Part shown: piece by piece, positions 39,464 to 49,479 of the stretch | Position numbering within the stretch: position 1 is the first letter of the stretch | Layout: each line of letters begins with the position of its first letter | DNA from: Sulfopaludibacter sp035606355 | GTDB lineage: Bacteria; Acidobacteriota; Terriglobia; Bryobacterales; Bryobacteraceae | NCBI GenBank assembly: GCA_035606355.1 | Contig: DATNFO010000041.1 | Coordinates: forward strand, 1 to 64,000 | DNA: 64,000 nucleotides | Direction: 5' to 3' | Made by a program: the position numbers and the translations under genes | The notes under the pieces: model-generated | Told to the model about the DNA's origin: nothing | Seen by the model: only the letters and a program-made list of their open reading frames with translations | Databases searched by the model: none

Positions 39464-41189
39464 GGCAACCAAGAAGTTGGACACGGGTCGCCGCCGGCCG
39501 GAGCGGAATCGGGTCCGGTGGCCGTATTACGCAGCGGCGGCGGCCGCGGCGATCCTGGTTTTTTACGCATATGGACCTTCCCTCAACGGCGGATTCCTCT
39601 TCGACGATGTAGCTCTCCCGTTCGCACTGCCCTCGGCTCGCGAGCCGCTGCTGAACTGGATTCGCGGAGTACGGCCGCTGCTCTACTTCACGTATTGGAT
39701 CAACGCGCAGCTTTCGGGCGATAACCCATATTCCTATCACGTGTTGAACGTGCTGATTCACTGCGGCGCGGGCGCGCTGGTATACGCGGCGGTGCGCCGA
39801 TTGATCGGCTGGGCCGGGATTCCGGACCCCCGGCGAACGCTGCTGGCCGGGTTCGCCGCATTTCTCTTCCTGCTGCATCCGGTTCAGACCGAAGCCGTCG
39901 CGTACCTTGCGGGACGCAGCGAATCGTTGAGCACCATGGTCGCGCTGGCAGCGTTCGTGGTTTTCTTGTACCGCAAGGATCGCGCGATCGGTTGGGGAAC
40001 CACGGTTGCGGTCGCAGGATTGAGTGCGGCGGCTCTGCTTTGCAAGGAGCAGACTGTGGCGATCGCCGGGCTGCTGCTAGTTACGGATTACTGGTGGAAT
40101 CCCGGCTTTTCCTTCGAGGGTATCCGCGGCAACTGGCGGCTCTATGCCCTCATGGCTGTGGGCGGAGCCGCCGGCCTGTTCGCGCTGCGAGGCCTGATTT
40201 TCCACGCCACCACGGCGGGCTTCGGATTGAAAGACTTCACCTGGTATCAATACTTTTTCACGCAGTGGCGCGCGCTCTGGGTGTACCTGCGCGAGTTCGT
40301 TGCGCCCGTCGGGTTGCGCGCGGACTGGGACTTTCCGATCTCGAAGACGCCGTTCGATCAAGGCGCGATCTTCGGACTCATTGGATTGGTGCTGCTCGGG
40401 GGGGCGGCATGGTATTTCCGCCGCAGGTTTCGCCTGGCTTCGTACGGCTTTTTCGCCTGGTTGATCCTGATGGCGCCGACGTCGTCGATTCTCCCGATTC
40501 AGGACCCGATTGCGGAACGCCGGCTTTATTTCGGAATGATCGGGCTGTTGCTGATCGCGGTGGATCTGCTCAGCCGCGTGACCGTGCGTAATTTGCGGTT
40601 CGCCGCGGCGTGCCTGGGGGTGGTGCTGATCGGCGAAGCGGCACTGACCAGCGGCCGGGCGGCTATCTGGGCGGACGATCTGGCGCTCTGGAAAGATACG
40701 GTTCAGAAGTCGCCGAACAAAGCTCGCGACCGGTTCCACCTGGCATTCGCTTATTACGAAGCCGGCGATAACCGCAAGGCTGTGGAGGAGTTCGAAAATG
40801 CGGAACGGCTAGGTCCGGGCAGCGCCAAGGCCGACCTGCTGGTGGATTGGGGTCTCGCGTACGTGAACCTCAACCGCACGGCCGACGCAATCGCCAAGTT
40901 CCGCGAAGCGGCGGCGCTAGATCCCACGGCTCACGTGTACTCGCAGATCGGGATGGCCTATGGACAGGCCGATCAGTGGGACGCTGCGCTGGAGGCACTC
41001 GACCGGGCCGAGAAGATCGACCCTAACTGGAAATTCACTTACTTTTATCGCGGCCTCGTGTATTTCAAGACTGGCCGTTTCGAGCAGTCGGTGAGCGAGT
41101 ACAAGCGCGCGCTGGCGATCGACCCCAGTTTCCAGCAAGCATTCGACGGTCTGCGTGAGGCGCAGGCGGCGCTGCGAGCCAAGCACTAA
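39453..41189 (+). CDS. Membrane glycosyltransferase-like protein with TPR tail (TMTC-like)
   Basis: 578 residues from ATG 39453. About 9-10 membrane helices in residues 25-410, with the first periplasmic loop GGFLFDDV, which carries the acidic pair typical of GT-C enzymes, and LLHPVQTEAVAYLAGRSE, a strong match to the TMTC/DUF1736-type family. TPR repeats follow (residues about 430-570: FHLAFAYYEAGDNRKAVEEFENAERLGP and on). In eukaryotes TMTC proteins O-mannosylate proteins with a dolichyl donor; here a polyprenyl-sugar donor from the upstream GT2 would fit. Substrate is inferred. Confidence 0.8.
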   Translation: MSSKATKKLDTGRRRPERNRVRWPYYAAAAAAAILVFYAYGPSLNGGFLFDDVALPFALPSAREPLLNWIRGVRPLLYFTYWINAQLSGDNPYSYHVLNVLIHCGAGALVYAAVRRLIGWAGIPDPRRTLLAGFAAFLFLLHPVQTEAVAYLAGRSESLSTMVALAAFVVFLYRKDRAIGWGTTVAVAGLSAAALLCKEQTVAIAGLLLVTDYWWNPGFSFEGIRGNWRLYALMAVGGAAGLFALRGLIFHATTAGFGLKDFTWYQYFFTQWRALWVYLREFVAPVGLRADWDFPISKTPFDQGAIFGLIGLVLLGGAAWYFRRRFRLASYGFFAWLILMAPTSSILPIQDPIAERRLYFGMIGLLLIAVDLLSRVTVRNLRFAAACLGVVLIGEAALTSGRAAIWADDLALWKDTVQKSPNKARDRFHLAFAYYEAGDNRKAVEEFENAERLGPGSAKADLLVDWGLAYVNLNRTADAIAKFREAAALDPTAHVYSQIGMAYGQADQWDAALEALDRAEKIDPNWKFTYFYRGLVYFKTGRFEQSVSEYKRALAIDPSFQQAFDGLREAQAALRAKH

Positions 41190-41190
41190 G

Positions 41191-42303
41191 ATGCGGCCGC
41201 TGCGGATCGGCGTAAACGCGCTGTACCTCATTCCGGGCGGCGTCGGAGGGACGGAGATTTATCTGCGGTCTCTGCTGGCGGCTATGGCGGACATCGATCG
41301 CGACAACCGGTATTTCGTTTTCACGAATCGCGAGACCGGCGCCGGGCTCGCGCCGAAGCAAGCGAACTTTGAGACGGTGGCGCAGGAGGTACGGGCCGTA
41401 TCGAGACCCGCGAGGATTCTGTGGGAACAGACGCGGCTTCCGCTTGCGGCAGCGCGGTTCAAGCTCGACGTCCTGTTCAACCCGGGGTTTACGGCTCCTT
41501 TGTTGTGCGGCTGCCCGCAGGTCACGGTGTTCCACGACCTGCAGCACAAACGGCATCCGGAGTACTTCCGCTGGTTCGATAAGCCGTTCTGGAATTTTTT
41601 CCTGTACTGGGCGGAACGGGTATCGGCGCGCGTGATCGCCGTTTCCAACGCTACAGGGGCCGACCTTCGCAAGTTTTATGGCACGCCGGAGACGAAGCTT
41701 CGTGTGGTGGAGGAAGGCGTGGCTCCGGTCTATTTCGAAATAGGCAGGCGCCGCTCGCCCGAGCCGTTTTTGCTTACGGTATCCACGCTGCATCCGCATA
41801 AGAATCTGGATCGCCTGCTGCGATGTTTCGCCGAACTCAGGCGCGAACGGCCCGAACTGAAACTGGTGGTGTGCGGACTGCACGGATTCTTCACCGGCCA
41901 ATTGCACGAGTTGCGGAAGCGGCTCGGACTGGAAGAAGCGGTGGAGTTTCCCGGCTGGATTCCGGAGGGGGAACTGCACGATCTGTACGCGCGCGCGATG
42001 GCGTTCGTGTACCCGTCGCTGTTTGAGGGCTTCGGGCTGCCGGTGTTGGAAGCGATGGCGGCCGCGGTTCCGCTGGCGTGTTCGGCGATCGAGCCGATGG
42101 CGGAGATCGCGGGTGATGCGGCGCTGCAATTCGATCCGTTTGACGATAGCGCGGTGCTCGCGGCGCTGCGGCGGATGGTGAGCGACGACGCGTTGCGGCG
42201 GCGCTTGGCGCAGGCGGGACCCGCGCGGGCGGCGCAGTTCACCTGGAAACGCGCCGCGGAGGGCACGCTGGAGGCTATTCGATCCGCGGCAGTTAAGCGA
42301 TAA
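41191..42303 (+). CDS. GT4-family glycosyltransferase
   Basis: 370 residues from ATG 41191, one base after the preceding stop codon. N-terminal GVNALYLIPGGVGGTEIYLRSL (Gly-rich acceptor site), central ISVSNATGADL-like segment, and the C-terminal GT-B nucleotide-sugar site with E-x7-E (PSLFEGFGLPVLEAMA). Probably adds a sugar such as mannose to a glycan built by this cluster. The last gene of the glycan group. Confidence 0.88.
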   Translation: MRPLRIGVNALYLIPGGVGGTEIYLRSLLAAMADIDRDNRYFVFTNRETGAGLAPKQANFETVAQEVRAVSRPARILWEQTRLPLAAARFKLDVLFNPGFTAPLLCGCPQVTVFHDLQHKRHPEYFRWFDKPFWNFFLYWAERVSARVIAVSNATGADLRKFYGTPETKLRVVEEGVAPVYFEIGRRRSPEPFLLTVSTLHPHKNLDRLLRCFAELRRERPELKLVVCGLHGFFTGQLHELRKRLGLEEAVEFPGWIPEGELHDLYARAMAFVYPSLFEGFGLPVLEAMAAAVPLACSAIEPMAEIAGDAALQFDPFDDSAVLAALRRMVSDDALRRRLAQAGPARAAQFTWKRAAEGTLEAIRSAAVKR

Positions 42304-42323
42304 TAGGACGAAAGAATACTCAA

Positions 42324-43490
42324 ATGGCTTTTAAGGGCGTGGATTACTTCTGCGTCGACTCGCTCTTTTCGGAAGAGGAGTTGATGGTGCGGCAGACGGC
42401 GCGGCGGTTTGCCACCGAGCGGATTCTCCCCGTGATTCGCGATTGTTTTCGCGATGCGCGGTTTCCTTCCGAACTGATCCCCGAAATGGCGGAACTCGGC
42501 TTTTTTGGAGCAAATCTGGAGGGCTACGGGTGCGCGGGCATGAACAACGTGGAGTACGGGTTGATCATGCAGGAGCTGGAGCGGATCGATTCCGGCGTGC
42601 GCAGCTTTGTTTCGGTGCAGGGCGCGCTGGTGATGTACCCCATCTATACGTACGGGAGCGAAGAGCAGAAGAACACGTGGCTGCCGCGGTTGCAGAGCGG
42701 CAAGGCGATCGGGTGTTTTGGCTTGACGGAGCCCGATTTCGGGTCCAACCCGAGCGGCATGCGGACCACCGCGCGGCGCGACGGCGGCGATTGGATTTTG
42801 AACGGGGAGAAGACCTGGATCACCAACGGCGGAGTGGCGGATGTGGCGGTGGTATGGGCGCGAACCGATGACGGCTTTGCAGGATTCCTGGTGGAGCGCG
42901 GCACCAAGGGATATTCCACGAGCGATATTCACGGCAAATGGAGCATGCGCGCGAGCGTGACCAGCAGCCTGGCGTTCAGCGATTGCCGCGTGCCGGATTC
43001 GGCGCGGCTACCGGGCGCGCGCGGCATGAAGGGTCCGCTTTCGTGCCTGACGCAAGCGCGCTATGGAATCGGCTGGGGAGTAATCGGAGCGGCGATGGAT
43101 TGCTACGAAACCGCGCGCGAGTACACCATCCAGCGGAAGCAGTTCGACGACCGGCCGATCGCCTCGCATCAGCTTGTGCAGGAGAAGCTGGCGTGGATGA
43201 TCACGGAAATCACCAAGGCTCAATTGCTCGCCGTGCAGGCCGGACGGCTCAAGGACAAAAAGCGGCTGGAGCCGGCGCACGTCTCCATGCTCAAGCGAAA
43301 TAATGTCGCGATTGCGCTCGATTGCGCGCGTCTCAGCCGCGATCTGCTGGGCGCCAACGGAATCACGGACGAATACCCCATCATGCGTCACCTCTGCAAT
43401 CTGGAGACGGTAAAAACGTACGAAGGGACCGATCACATTCACGCACTCGTCATCGGCGAGAAGGTCACCGGCGTAGCCGCGTATAAGTAA
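42324..43490 (+). CDS. Acyl-CoA dehydrogenase, probably glutaryl-CoA dehydrogenase
   Basis: 388 residues, FAD-dependent. GCFGLTEPDFGSNPSGMRT (FAD/substrate loop), NGEKTWITNGGVADVAVVWAR, and the catalytic Glu in TYEGTDHIHALVIG near residue 366 are the glutaryl-CoA dehydrogenase pattern, which oxidises and decarboxylates glutaryl-CoA in lysine/tryptophan breakdown. The length matches bacterial GcdH. No other lysine-degradation gene is adjacent, so a general acyl-CoA dehydrogenase cannot be excluded. Confidence 0.82.
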   Translation: MAFKGVDYFCVDSLFSEEELMVRQTARRFATERILPVIRDCFRDARFPSELIPEMAELGFFGANLEGYGCAGMNNVEYGLIMQELERIDSGVRSFVSVQGALVMYPIYTYGSEEQKNTWLPRLQSGKAIGCFGLTEPDFGSNPSGMRTTARRDGGDWILNGEKTWITNGGVADVAVVWARTDDGFAGFLVERGTKGYSTSDIHGKWSMRASVTSSLAFSDCRVPDSARLPGARGMKGPLSCLTQARYGIGWGVIGAAMDCYETAREYTIQRKQFDDRPIASHQLVQEKLAWMITEITKAQLLAVQAGRLKDKKRLEPAHVSMLKRNNVAIALDCARLSRDLLGANGITDEYPIMRHLCNLETVKTYEGTDHIHALVIGEKVTGVAAYK

Positions 43491-43511
43491 ACCTCAGGAA
43501 ACAGAAACAAC

Positions 43512-45557
43512 ATGCTTCTTTATGCCCTCACGATATTAGTCAGCGCTTTTCTGCTCTTTCAGGTGCAGCCGGTGATTGCGAAAATTATCCTGCCCTGGTT
43601 CGGCGGGTCGGCGGCCGTGTGGACCGTGTGCCTGTTGTTCTTCCAGATGGTGCTGCTGCTGGGCTATCTCTACGCGCATGCGCTGGTGCGTTACCTCAAG
43701 CCGCGCGTGCAGATGGTGCTGCATGGGGCGCTGCTGCTGGGAAGCGCGCTGGCGCTGCCGATCTATCCCAGCGCGGCGCTGAAACCCTCGGGCACGGCCG
43801 ATCCGGCGATGGGAATTATCCTGCTGCTGGCAGCGACGGTGGGGCTACCGTATTTTCTACTTTCCACCACGGGTCCTCTGATCCAGGCGTGGTACGCGCG
43901 CCGTTACAAGGGGGCGATGCCGTACCGTCTCTACGCGCTCAGCAATGCAGGCTCGATGTTCGCACTGGTGAGCTATCCGTTTCTCTTTGAGCCGGTATAT
44001 ACGACCCATCAACAGGCCGGCATGTGGAGCATCGGATACATCGTGTTCATTCTGCTCTGCGGCTTCACGGCCTTCAAGAGCGGCAACGCGCCCGTGCTAA
44101 TGCAGGAGATCGACGACAGCGCCGCGCAGAAGCCGGGCGCGCGGCAGTACGCCTTGTGGATCGCGCTTCCGGCGTGCGCTTCGGTGTTGCTGCTGGCGGT
44201 GACGAATCATCTTTCGCAGAACGTGGCCGCGATCCCGCTGCTGTGGGTGCTGCCGCTGAGTTTGTATCTGCTCAGCTTTATCCTGTGCTTCGAGGGTAGC
44301 GGCTGGTACTGGCGGAGCGTCTACATTCCGCTGCTGGGGATCGCGCTGTACGCGATGTCGAGCGGTTTGGCCGGCTGGGACAAAGCGCCGATTACCATTC
44401 TGGTGGCGCTGTATTCGCTCGGCCTTTTCACGTGTTGCATGGTGTGTCACGGGGAGCTGGTCCGCCTCAAACCGCATCCGAAATACCTGACGCATTTCTA
44501 CCTGATGATTTCAGCGGGTGGCGCACTCGGCGGTTTATTGGTCGGATTATTGGCTCCGCGTGTGTTCCATGCCTTTTACGAGCTTCAGCTCGGGCTTGTG
44601 GCCTGCGCGGCGCTCACATGGGTCGTGCTGTGGATGGACAAAGAACTCCAGTGGTTCCGGCAATGGGGATACGCGGTGGCGATGGTCACGCTGGCCGGCA
44701 GTCTCGCCCTGGGGGTATACCTCGGCAAGCAGACGCGCGATTCCGAGCAGGGCGCGCGGCTGCTGGTTCGCAATTTCTATGGCGCTTTGAAGGTGAAGGA
44801 TTCGGGTCCGCCAACGGACCTGGAGGCGACGCGCAGCCTTACGCATGGCACCATCAATCACGGCGAGCAGTTCCTGAACGTCGTGCGACGCGATCTTCCG
44901 ACCACGTATTACGGTCCGAAAACCGGAATCGGAGTGGCCATACGAGCGAAGCAGAAGACCGGGAAGGCGCTGCGCATCGGAGTGATCGGGCTCGGCACGG
45001 GCACGGTCGCGGCGTATGGGCGGCTTGGCGATTATGTACGCTATTACGAGATCAACCCACTCGTGCTCGGAATCGCGCACAAGCAGTTCACGTTTCTGGA
45101 CGATTGCAAGTGCAAGGTGGAGGTCGCGATGGGAGACGCGCGGCTTTCCCTCGAGCGCGAGCTCCAACAGGGGCATCCGGAAAACTTCGATGTTCTGGCG
45201 GTGGACGCGTTTTCGAGCGACTCCATTCCCGTCCACCTGCTGACGCGCGAAGCGATGCAACTCTACTTTAAACATCTCCAGCCGGACGGCATTCTGGCGG
45301 TGCATATCTCGAACCGGTATCTGGATTTAGCGCCGGTCGTGCAGGGCGAGGCGGCGGCGACGAATCATCTGGCGCGGATTGTGGATACCGACGACGACGA
45401 TACGCAGGATGTTTTCGGCGCAACCTGGGTGCTGGTGGTAAATCCTCAGCCGGGCTTTCCGATCGAAGTCTGGAACAATTCCGACAAGCTCGCTTCTACG
45501 AGAAAAATCAGGTTATGGACAGACGACTACAGTAACTTGTTCCAGATCTTAAAATAG
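43512..45557 (+). CDS. Membrane-fused spermidine/spermine-synthase-like protein
   Basis: 681 residues. The first 420 residues hold about 11-12 hydrophobic helices arranged like an MFS-type permease (MLLYALTILVSAFLLFQVQPVIAKIILPWFGG start). The C-terminal third is a Rossmann-fold propylamine-transferase-like domain: IGVIGLGTGTVAAYG (SAM site), RYYEINPLVLGIA and DVLAVDAFSSDSIPVHLLT. Such fusions are frequent in Acidobacteria and Proteobacteria; whether they make polyamines or another product is not established. Stands alone between other genes. Confidence 0.82.
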   Translation: MLLYALTILVSAFLLFQVQPVIAKIILPWFGGSAAVWTVCLLFFQMVLLLGYLYAHALVRYLKPRVQMVLHGALLLGSALALPIYPSAALKPSGTADPAMGIILLLAATVGLPYFLLSTTGPLIQAWYARRYKGAMPYRLYALSNAGSMFALVSYPFLFEPVYTTHQQAGMWSIGYIVFILLCGFTAFKSGNAPVLMQEIDDSAAQKPGARQYALWIALPACASVLLLAVTNHLSQNVAAIPLLWVLPLSLYLLSFILCFEGSGWYWRSVYIPLLGIALYAMSSGLAGWDKAPITILVALYSLGLFTCCMVCHGELVRLKPHPKYLTHFYLMISAGGALGGLLVGLLAPRVFHAFYELQLGLVACAALTWVVLWMDKELQWFRQWGYAVAMVTLAGSLALGVYLGKQTRDSEQGARLLVRNFYGALKVKDSGPPTDLEATRSLTHGTINHGEQFLNVVRRDLPTTYYGPKTGIGVAIRAKQKTGKALRIGVIGLGTGTVAAYGRLGDYVRYYEINPLVLGIAHKQFTFLDDCKCKVEVAMGDARLSLERELQQGHPENFDVLAVDAFSSDSIPVHLLTREAMQLYFKHLQPDGILAVHISNRYLDLAPVVQGEAAATNHLARIVDTDDDDTQDVFGATWVLVVNPQPGFPIEVWNNSDKLASTRKIRLWTDDYSNLFQILK

Positions 45558-45682
45558 TCGTATTATAAAAGTCAGCCGCGTCCGTCACTTTTGTTTCTAT
45601 TTGGTGAAACAGAGGTGAGTGTCTGTTATTCCACTAGGTGATGTTGTATCATCAATCTGGGAATTACTGGCCGAGGAAGATC

Positions 45683-48600
45683 ATGGACGCTGCTCACACT
45701 TCAAAAACATTCTCAATCCTTTCCGCTCTCGCGATGGCCGTGCTTACGGCAGGCGCCGCGCAGGGCCAAACTCTACAGGTAGACAACGCCAACGTAACGG
45801 TATGCGGAACGCAATCGTCGGTGGTGCAAGTTAGCGCCAGCGATTCAAGCGCGGTCCCGTTCACTATTACGGTCACTGCCGGAAATCCTTACTGGCTGAA
45901 GATTTCAAACGCCAACGGCGTCCCGACTACGAGCGGCACGACACCGGCTCCGATTTATTTCTCCTATGCGAACAGCGCGGGCGCGCCGGCTGCGGTGACG
46001 GTGAAGTTCGCTTCGGCGAGCAGCAGTACTTCAGTGACCGTGACGCCTTCTTCCAGTTGCGGTCCCGGAGGCGGGACCCAATCGGGCCCAATCACGACGA
46101 GTCAAACGAGCCTTGCGTTCACCACGGCAAACGGCAATCCCACGTCCACGACTTTAACTCTCACCAATACCACCGCGTCGCAAATCACCTATGCCATCCA
46201 GCCTTCCTCGGCGGCAAGCTGGCTGACCGTCACCCCGAATTTTGGCCAAATCAATCCGAACAACGGCCAGCAGGTAGTCAACATTCAGGCGAATGCCAAC
46301 GGATTGGTGCAAAACCAATACAGCACGAATCTGGTGATTACCAACAGCGCCAATTCGCAAACAGCGACGATTCCCGTGACGTTCAGCGTGGGCAGCGGGT
46401 TCGGCAGTGGGTCGGGCAGCCTCACGCTGAATCCGGCGAGCATCACCTGGAATTATTCTTCGGGCCAGACGAGTCCCTCGCAGTCCGTAACAATCACCGG
46501 CAGCACAGCTTCCACGTTCTCCGCGAGCGCCACCCCGGGCACGCAGCTTACGACGTACCTGCTGCTCGGCCAGGGCTCCTGTACGCAAGCCCAACTTTTC
46601 GATGTGCCGATCAGCAGCGGGCTGACGGTTTGTCCCGTTTTTGCTAACAATCTCAACCCGGGCACGTACGTCGGCAGCGTGACGGTGACGGACGCAAACG
46701 GCGCGACCACTACCTTGCCGATCACGCTGACGGTCGGGGGCACCGGCACGAATAACGGCTTAAGCGTTTCATCTAGCTCTGTGGCGTTGACCGGCACCGC
46801 CGGGACGTCCACAGTCGCGCAGCAGTCGGTGTCGGTCACCAGCAATACGGGCGGCACTGTCACGGTCACGCCGGACGCGAATTGTTCCAGCGCTGGAATT
46901 TCGGCGGCGCTCTCGGGAAATACTCTGGTCGCAGGCGTCAACGGCGGTGTCTCCCTGACGCTCTTCGGCAATCCCTCCGGACTTGCGCAGAACACGTATT
47001 TCTGCTCGGTCACGGTGAACGAACCAAACGTCGGATCGGTGGTAGTGAATGTATCCTTCAACCTCTCGGCGAATGGCGGGGGCGGGAACGTCAACAGCAC
47101 CATAGTGGCCCCAGGCCAGTTGACATTCAACTTCCAGGCCGGGGTATCCTCGGCGCAATCGGCGCAGGTTTCGCTGTTGGCCGCCGGCGCTTACACTGCC
47201 GCGGTCAGCTACACGTCCGGGCAAAGCAATAACACCTGGTTGACGGTTGCTTCCGGGACGAGCGGCACGGGACCGGGCTTCCCCTTCATTCAGGCGAATC
47301 CGGCCGGGTTGCCGACAGGCACCTACACCGGCACGGTCACGTTCACGACTGCAAGCGGCAATGGCGTCGTGAATGTCACGATGAACATTCTGAGCACGAC
47401 GGCTCTCTACGCCTTCCCGGCGGCGATCAATCTCAGCTATTCGGCAGGCAGCGCCAATCCGACAACCTCCTTCGGCATCGCCACGAGCGATGGAACGGCT
47501 GTCAGCGGGATCAATGTCTCAACCGGCGGCGCGAGTTGGCTGACAGCGATCCCGATCTCGCAAAGTGCAGTGCAGCTGAACTTCACTCCGGCGAATCTCG
47601 GAAATGGCACCTACACAACGTACGTGCAAGTGACTTCGCTGAATTCGGCGACGCCCCTGGTTGTCCCGGTGGTGTTGACAGTCACCGGCAGCGCGGTGAA
47701 CGGCGGGAATTTGACCTTCAGCTCGGCGCAGCTGAGCGGTACGCAGATCACGCTGAACGGAAACACGCCGTCTACTACGCTGACCGTAACGGCTCCGTCG
47801 GGCACAACGTTTACGGCTGGAGCGAGCGTCAACAGCGGCAGTGTGAACTGGCTGACCATCTCTCCGAGCGGCGGGATTTACTCGGGAACGCAGAGCTTCA
47901 CCGTTTCGGCGAACTCAGCCGGGCTGACGGCCGGAACCACGTATAACGGAACGCTGAGCTTCACAAACGGCGGCACGACGCAAACGCTGAATGTCACATT
48001 CACACCTTCGGCGGCCAGCGGCGCAACCGTCACGGCGACTCCGTCGTCACTCACTTTCTCTTACAACGTTGGCAGTGCGGCTCCCGCGGCACAACTGATT
48101 CACGTGACGAATGCAACCGCGATCGTTGGCTTTAACGTGACCACGACAACCCAAAATAACGGGACCTGGCTCTCCGTGAATCCGACGTTCAGCGGAACGC
48201 CGGGCGACGTCGCCGTCACGGTAAACCCGGTCAATCTTCAGCCGGGAACGTACACCGGCAGTGTCATTCTCACGCCTACGACCGGCGGCGCAGCGACTAC
48301 CGTTCCAGTAACTCTGACGGTGCAAGGCCTGCCGACCGTATCGGCCGTGAACACCGCCCTAAACCTGAACTATATCCTGGGAGGCACCATCCCGACCGGC
48401 ACGATTCAGGTGACCGGCTCGGCGCCATCTCTGAATTTCACGGCGACTGCGACCACCAGCACCGGTCCGGCGAACTGCCTCACCGTATCGCCGGCTAGCG
48501 GCAACACGGGAAGCAGCGGGTCGACAGTTACGGTATCGGTGAACCCGGCCGGGCTGACGACCGGCACTTGCAGCGGAACCGTCACCATCGCAGGAACCAA

Positions 48601-49390
48601 CGGATCCACGGGTTCGACCACGGTGAATGTGTCGGTGAACGTCACTGCTCCGTTGCCGACGATCACGGCGGTAGTGAACGCCGCGAGTTTCACCAGCGGT
48701 CCGGTTGCTCCGGGCGAGATCGTCACCATCGGCGGTACGGCGATGGGTCCAACGCCTGGTGTCGGGCTGCAGCTCGATGCATCGCTGGCTAACGTGCTCA
48801 CGACCATCGGAGGGGTCCAGGTGCTGTTCAACGGCATTCCGGCTCCGCTGATCTTCGTCAGCGCTACGCAGATCAATGCCGTGGTGCCATACGGCATCGC
48901 CGGACTTCTGAATCCGTTCGTGCAGGTGAAGTACCTCGGCCAAACCTCCAACGCGTTCCCGCTGACGAGTGCGACAACGGCGCCCGGAATCTTCACGGCG
49001 AATGCGCAGGGTAGCGGTCCGGGAGCAATTCTGAACGGCTCGGGCAGCCTGAACGGCCCCGGAAATCCGGCGCCGAAGGGTAGCACGGTGGTGCTGTACA
49101 TGACCGGCGAAGGCCAGACGACGCCGACCGGCAAGTCAGGGTCGGTGACCTGCCCGGCGAATACGGTCTGCAACATCTCGCAGATTCCGGTTCCGCTGCT
49201 GCCCATCGCGATTTCGGTGGGTGGCGTGCCGGCGAGCTACAGTTTCGCCGGTGAGGCGCCGGGACTGATCGCGGGCGTGCTGCAGATCAACGTGCAGATT
49301 CCGGCGAACGCTCCCAGCGGTAACGTCCAGTTGGTGGTTTCGATCGGACCAAACAGCAGTCAGCAGAACGTAACCGTTTCGGTTCAGTAA
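45683..49390 (+). CDS. Very large secreted protein with BACON-like repeats and C-terminal TIGR03437 domain
   Basis: 1235 residues from ATG 45683 (GAGGAAG box just upstream; an in-frame ATG at 45638 would add an unlikely segment before the signal peptide). Signal peptide ends TAGAAQGQ. Then about ten Ig-like/BACON-type repeats of 80-100 residues, Ser/Thr/Gly-rich, with recurring WLTV.P..G and G.Y.G.V..T motifs (SWLTVTPNFGQIN, NWLTISPSGGIYSG, GTYTGSVILTP). The last 230 residues are a TIGR03437 domain (VVNAASFTSGPVAPGEIVTIGG to NVQLVVSIG). Likely a surface or extracellular binding protein exported by one of the two secretion systems nearby. Confidence 0.88.
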   Translation: MDAAHTSKTFSILSALAMAVLTAGAAQGQTLQVDNANVTVCGTQSSVVQVSASDSSAVPFTITVTAGNPYWLKISNANGVPTTSGTTPAPIYFSYANSAGAPAAVTVKFASASSSTSVTVTPSSSCGPGGGTQSGPITTSQTSLAFTTANGNPTSTTLTLTNTTASQITYAIQPSSAASWLTVTPNFGQINPNNGQQVVNIQANANGLVQNQYSTNLVITNSANSQTATIPVTFSVGSGFGSGSGSLTLNPASITWNYSSGQTSPSQSVTITGSTASTFSASATPGTQLTTYLLLGQGSCTQAQLFDVPISSGLTVCPVFANNLNPGTYVGSVTVTDANGATTTLPITLTVGGTGTNNGLSVSSSSVALTGTAGTSTVAQQSVSVTSNTGGTVTVTPDANCSSAGISAALSGNTLVAGVNGGVSLTLFGNPSGLAQNTYFCSVTVNEPNVGSVVVNVSFNLSANGGGGNVNSTIVAPGQLTFNFQAGVSSAQSAQVSLLAAGAYTAAVSYTSGQSNNTWLTVASGTSGTGPGFPFIQANPAGLPTGTYTGTVTFTTASGNGVVNVTMNILSTTALYAFPAAINLSYSAGSANPTTSFGIATSDGTAVSGINVSTGGASWLTAIPISQSAVQLNFTPANLGNGTYTTYVQVTSLNSATPLVVPVVLTVTGSAVNGGNLTFSSAQLSGTQITLNGNTPSTTLTVTAPSGTTFTAGASVNSGSVNWLTISPSGGIYSGTQSFTVSANSAGLTAGTTYNGTLSFTNGGTTQTLNVTFTPSAASGATVTATPSSLTFSYNVGSAAPAAQLIHVTNATAIVGFNVTTTTQNNGTWLSVNPTFSGTPGDVAVTVNPVNLQPGTYTGSVILTPTTGGAATTVPVTLTVQGLPTVSAVNTALNLNYILGGTIPTGTIQVTGSAPSLNFTATATTSTGPANCLTVSPASGNTGSSGSTVTVSVNPAGLTTGTCSGTVTIAGTNGSTGSTTVNVSVNVTAPLPTITAVVNAASFTSGPVAPGEIVTIGGTAMGPTPGVGLQLDASLANVLTTIGGVQVLFNGIPAPLIFVSATQINAVVPYGIAGLLNPFVQVKYLGQTSNAFPLTSATTAPGIFTANAQGSGPGAILNGSGSLNGPGNPAPKGSTVVLYMTGEGQTTPTGKSGSVTCPANTVCNISQIPVPLLPIAISVGGVPASYSFAGEAPGLIAGVLQINVQIPANAPSGNVQLVVSIGPNSSQQNVTVSVQ

Positions 49391-49411
49391 CTTAGCAGCA
49401 CCTTTCAAAAT

Positions 49412-49435
49412 GGGGCAGGCGAAACCGCCTGCCCC
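49412..49435 (+). terminator. Hairpin terminator after the large secreted protein
   Basis: Perfect 10-bp stem GGGGCAGGCG (49412-49421) / CGCCTGCCCC (49426-49435) with loop AAAC, 22 nt after the stop codon, followed by a pyrimidine-rich run (ACCTTCCTTT). The compact GGGGCAGGCG palindrome may also be one of the dispersed repeats of this genome. Confidence 0.65.
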
Positions 49436-49479
49436 ACCTTCCTTTACACGTTTCTCCTCTCCTTTACGTCAAACAACTT

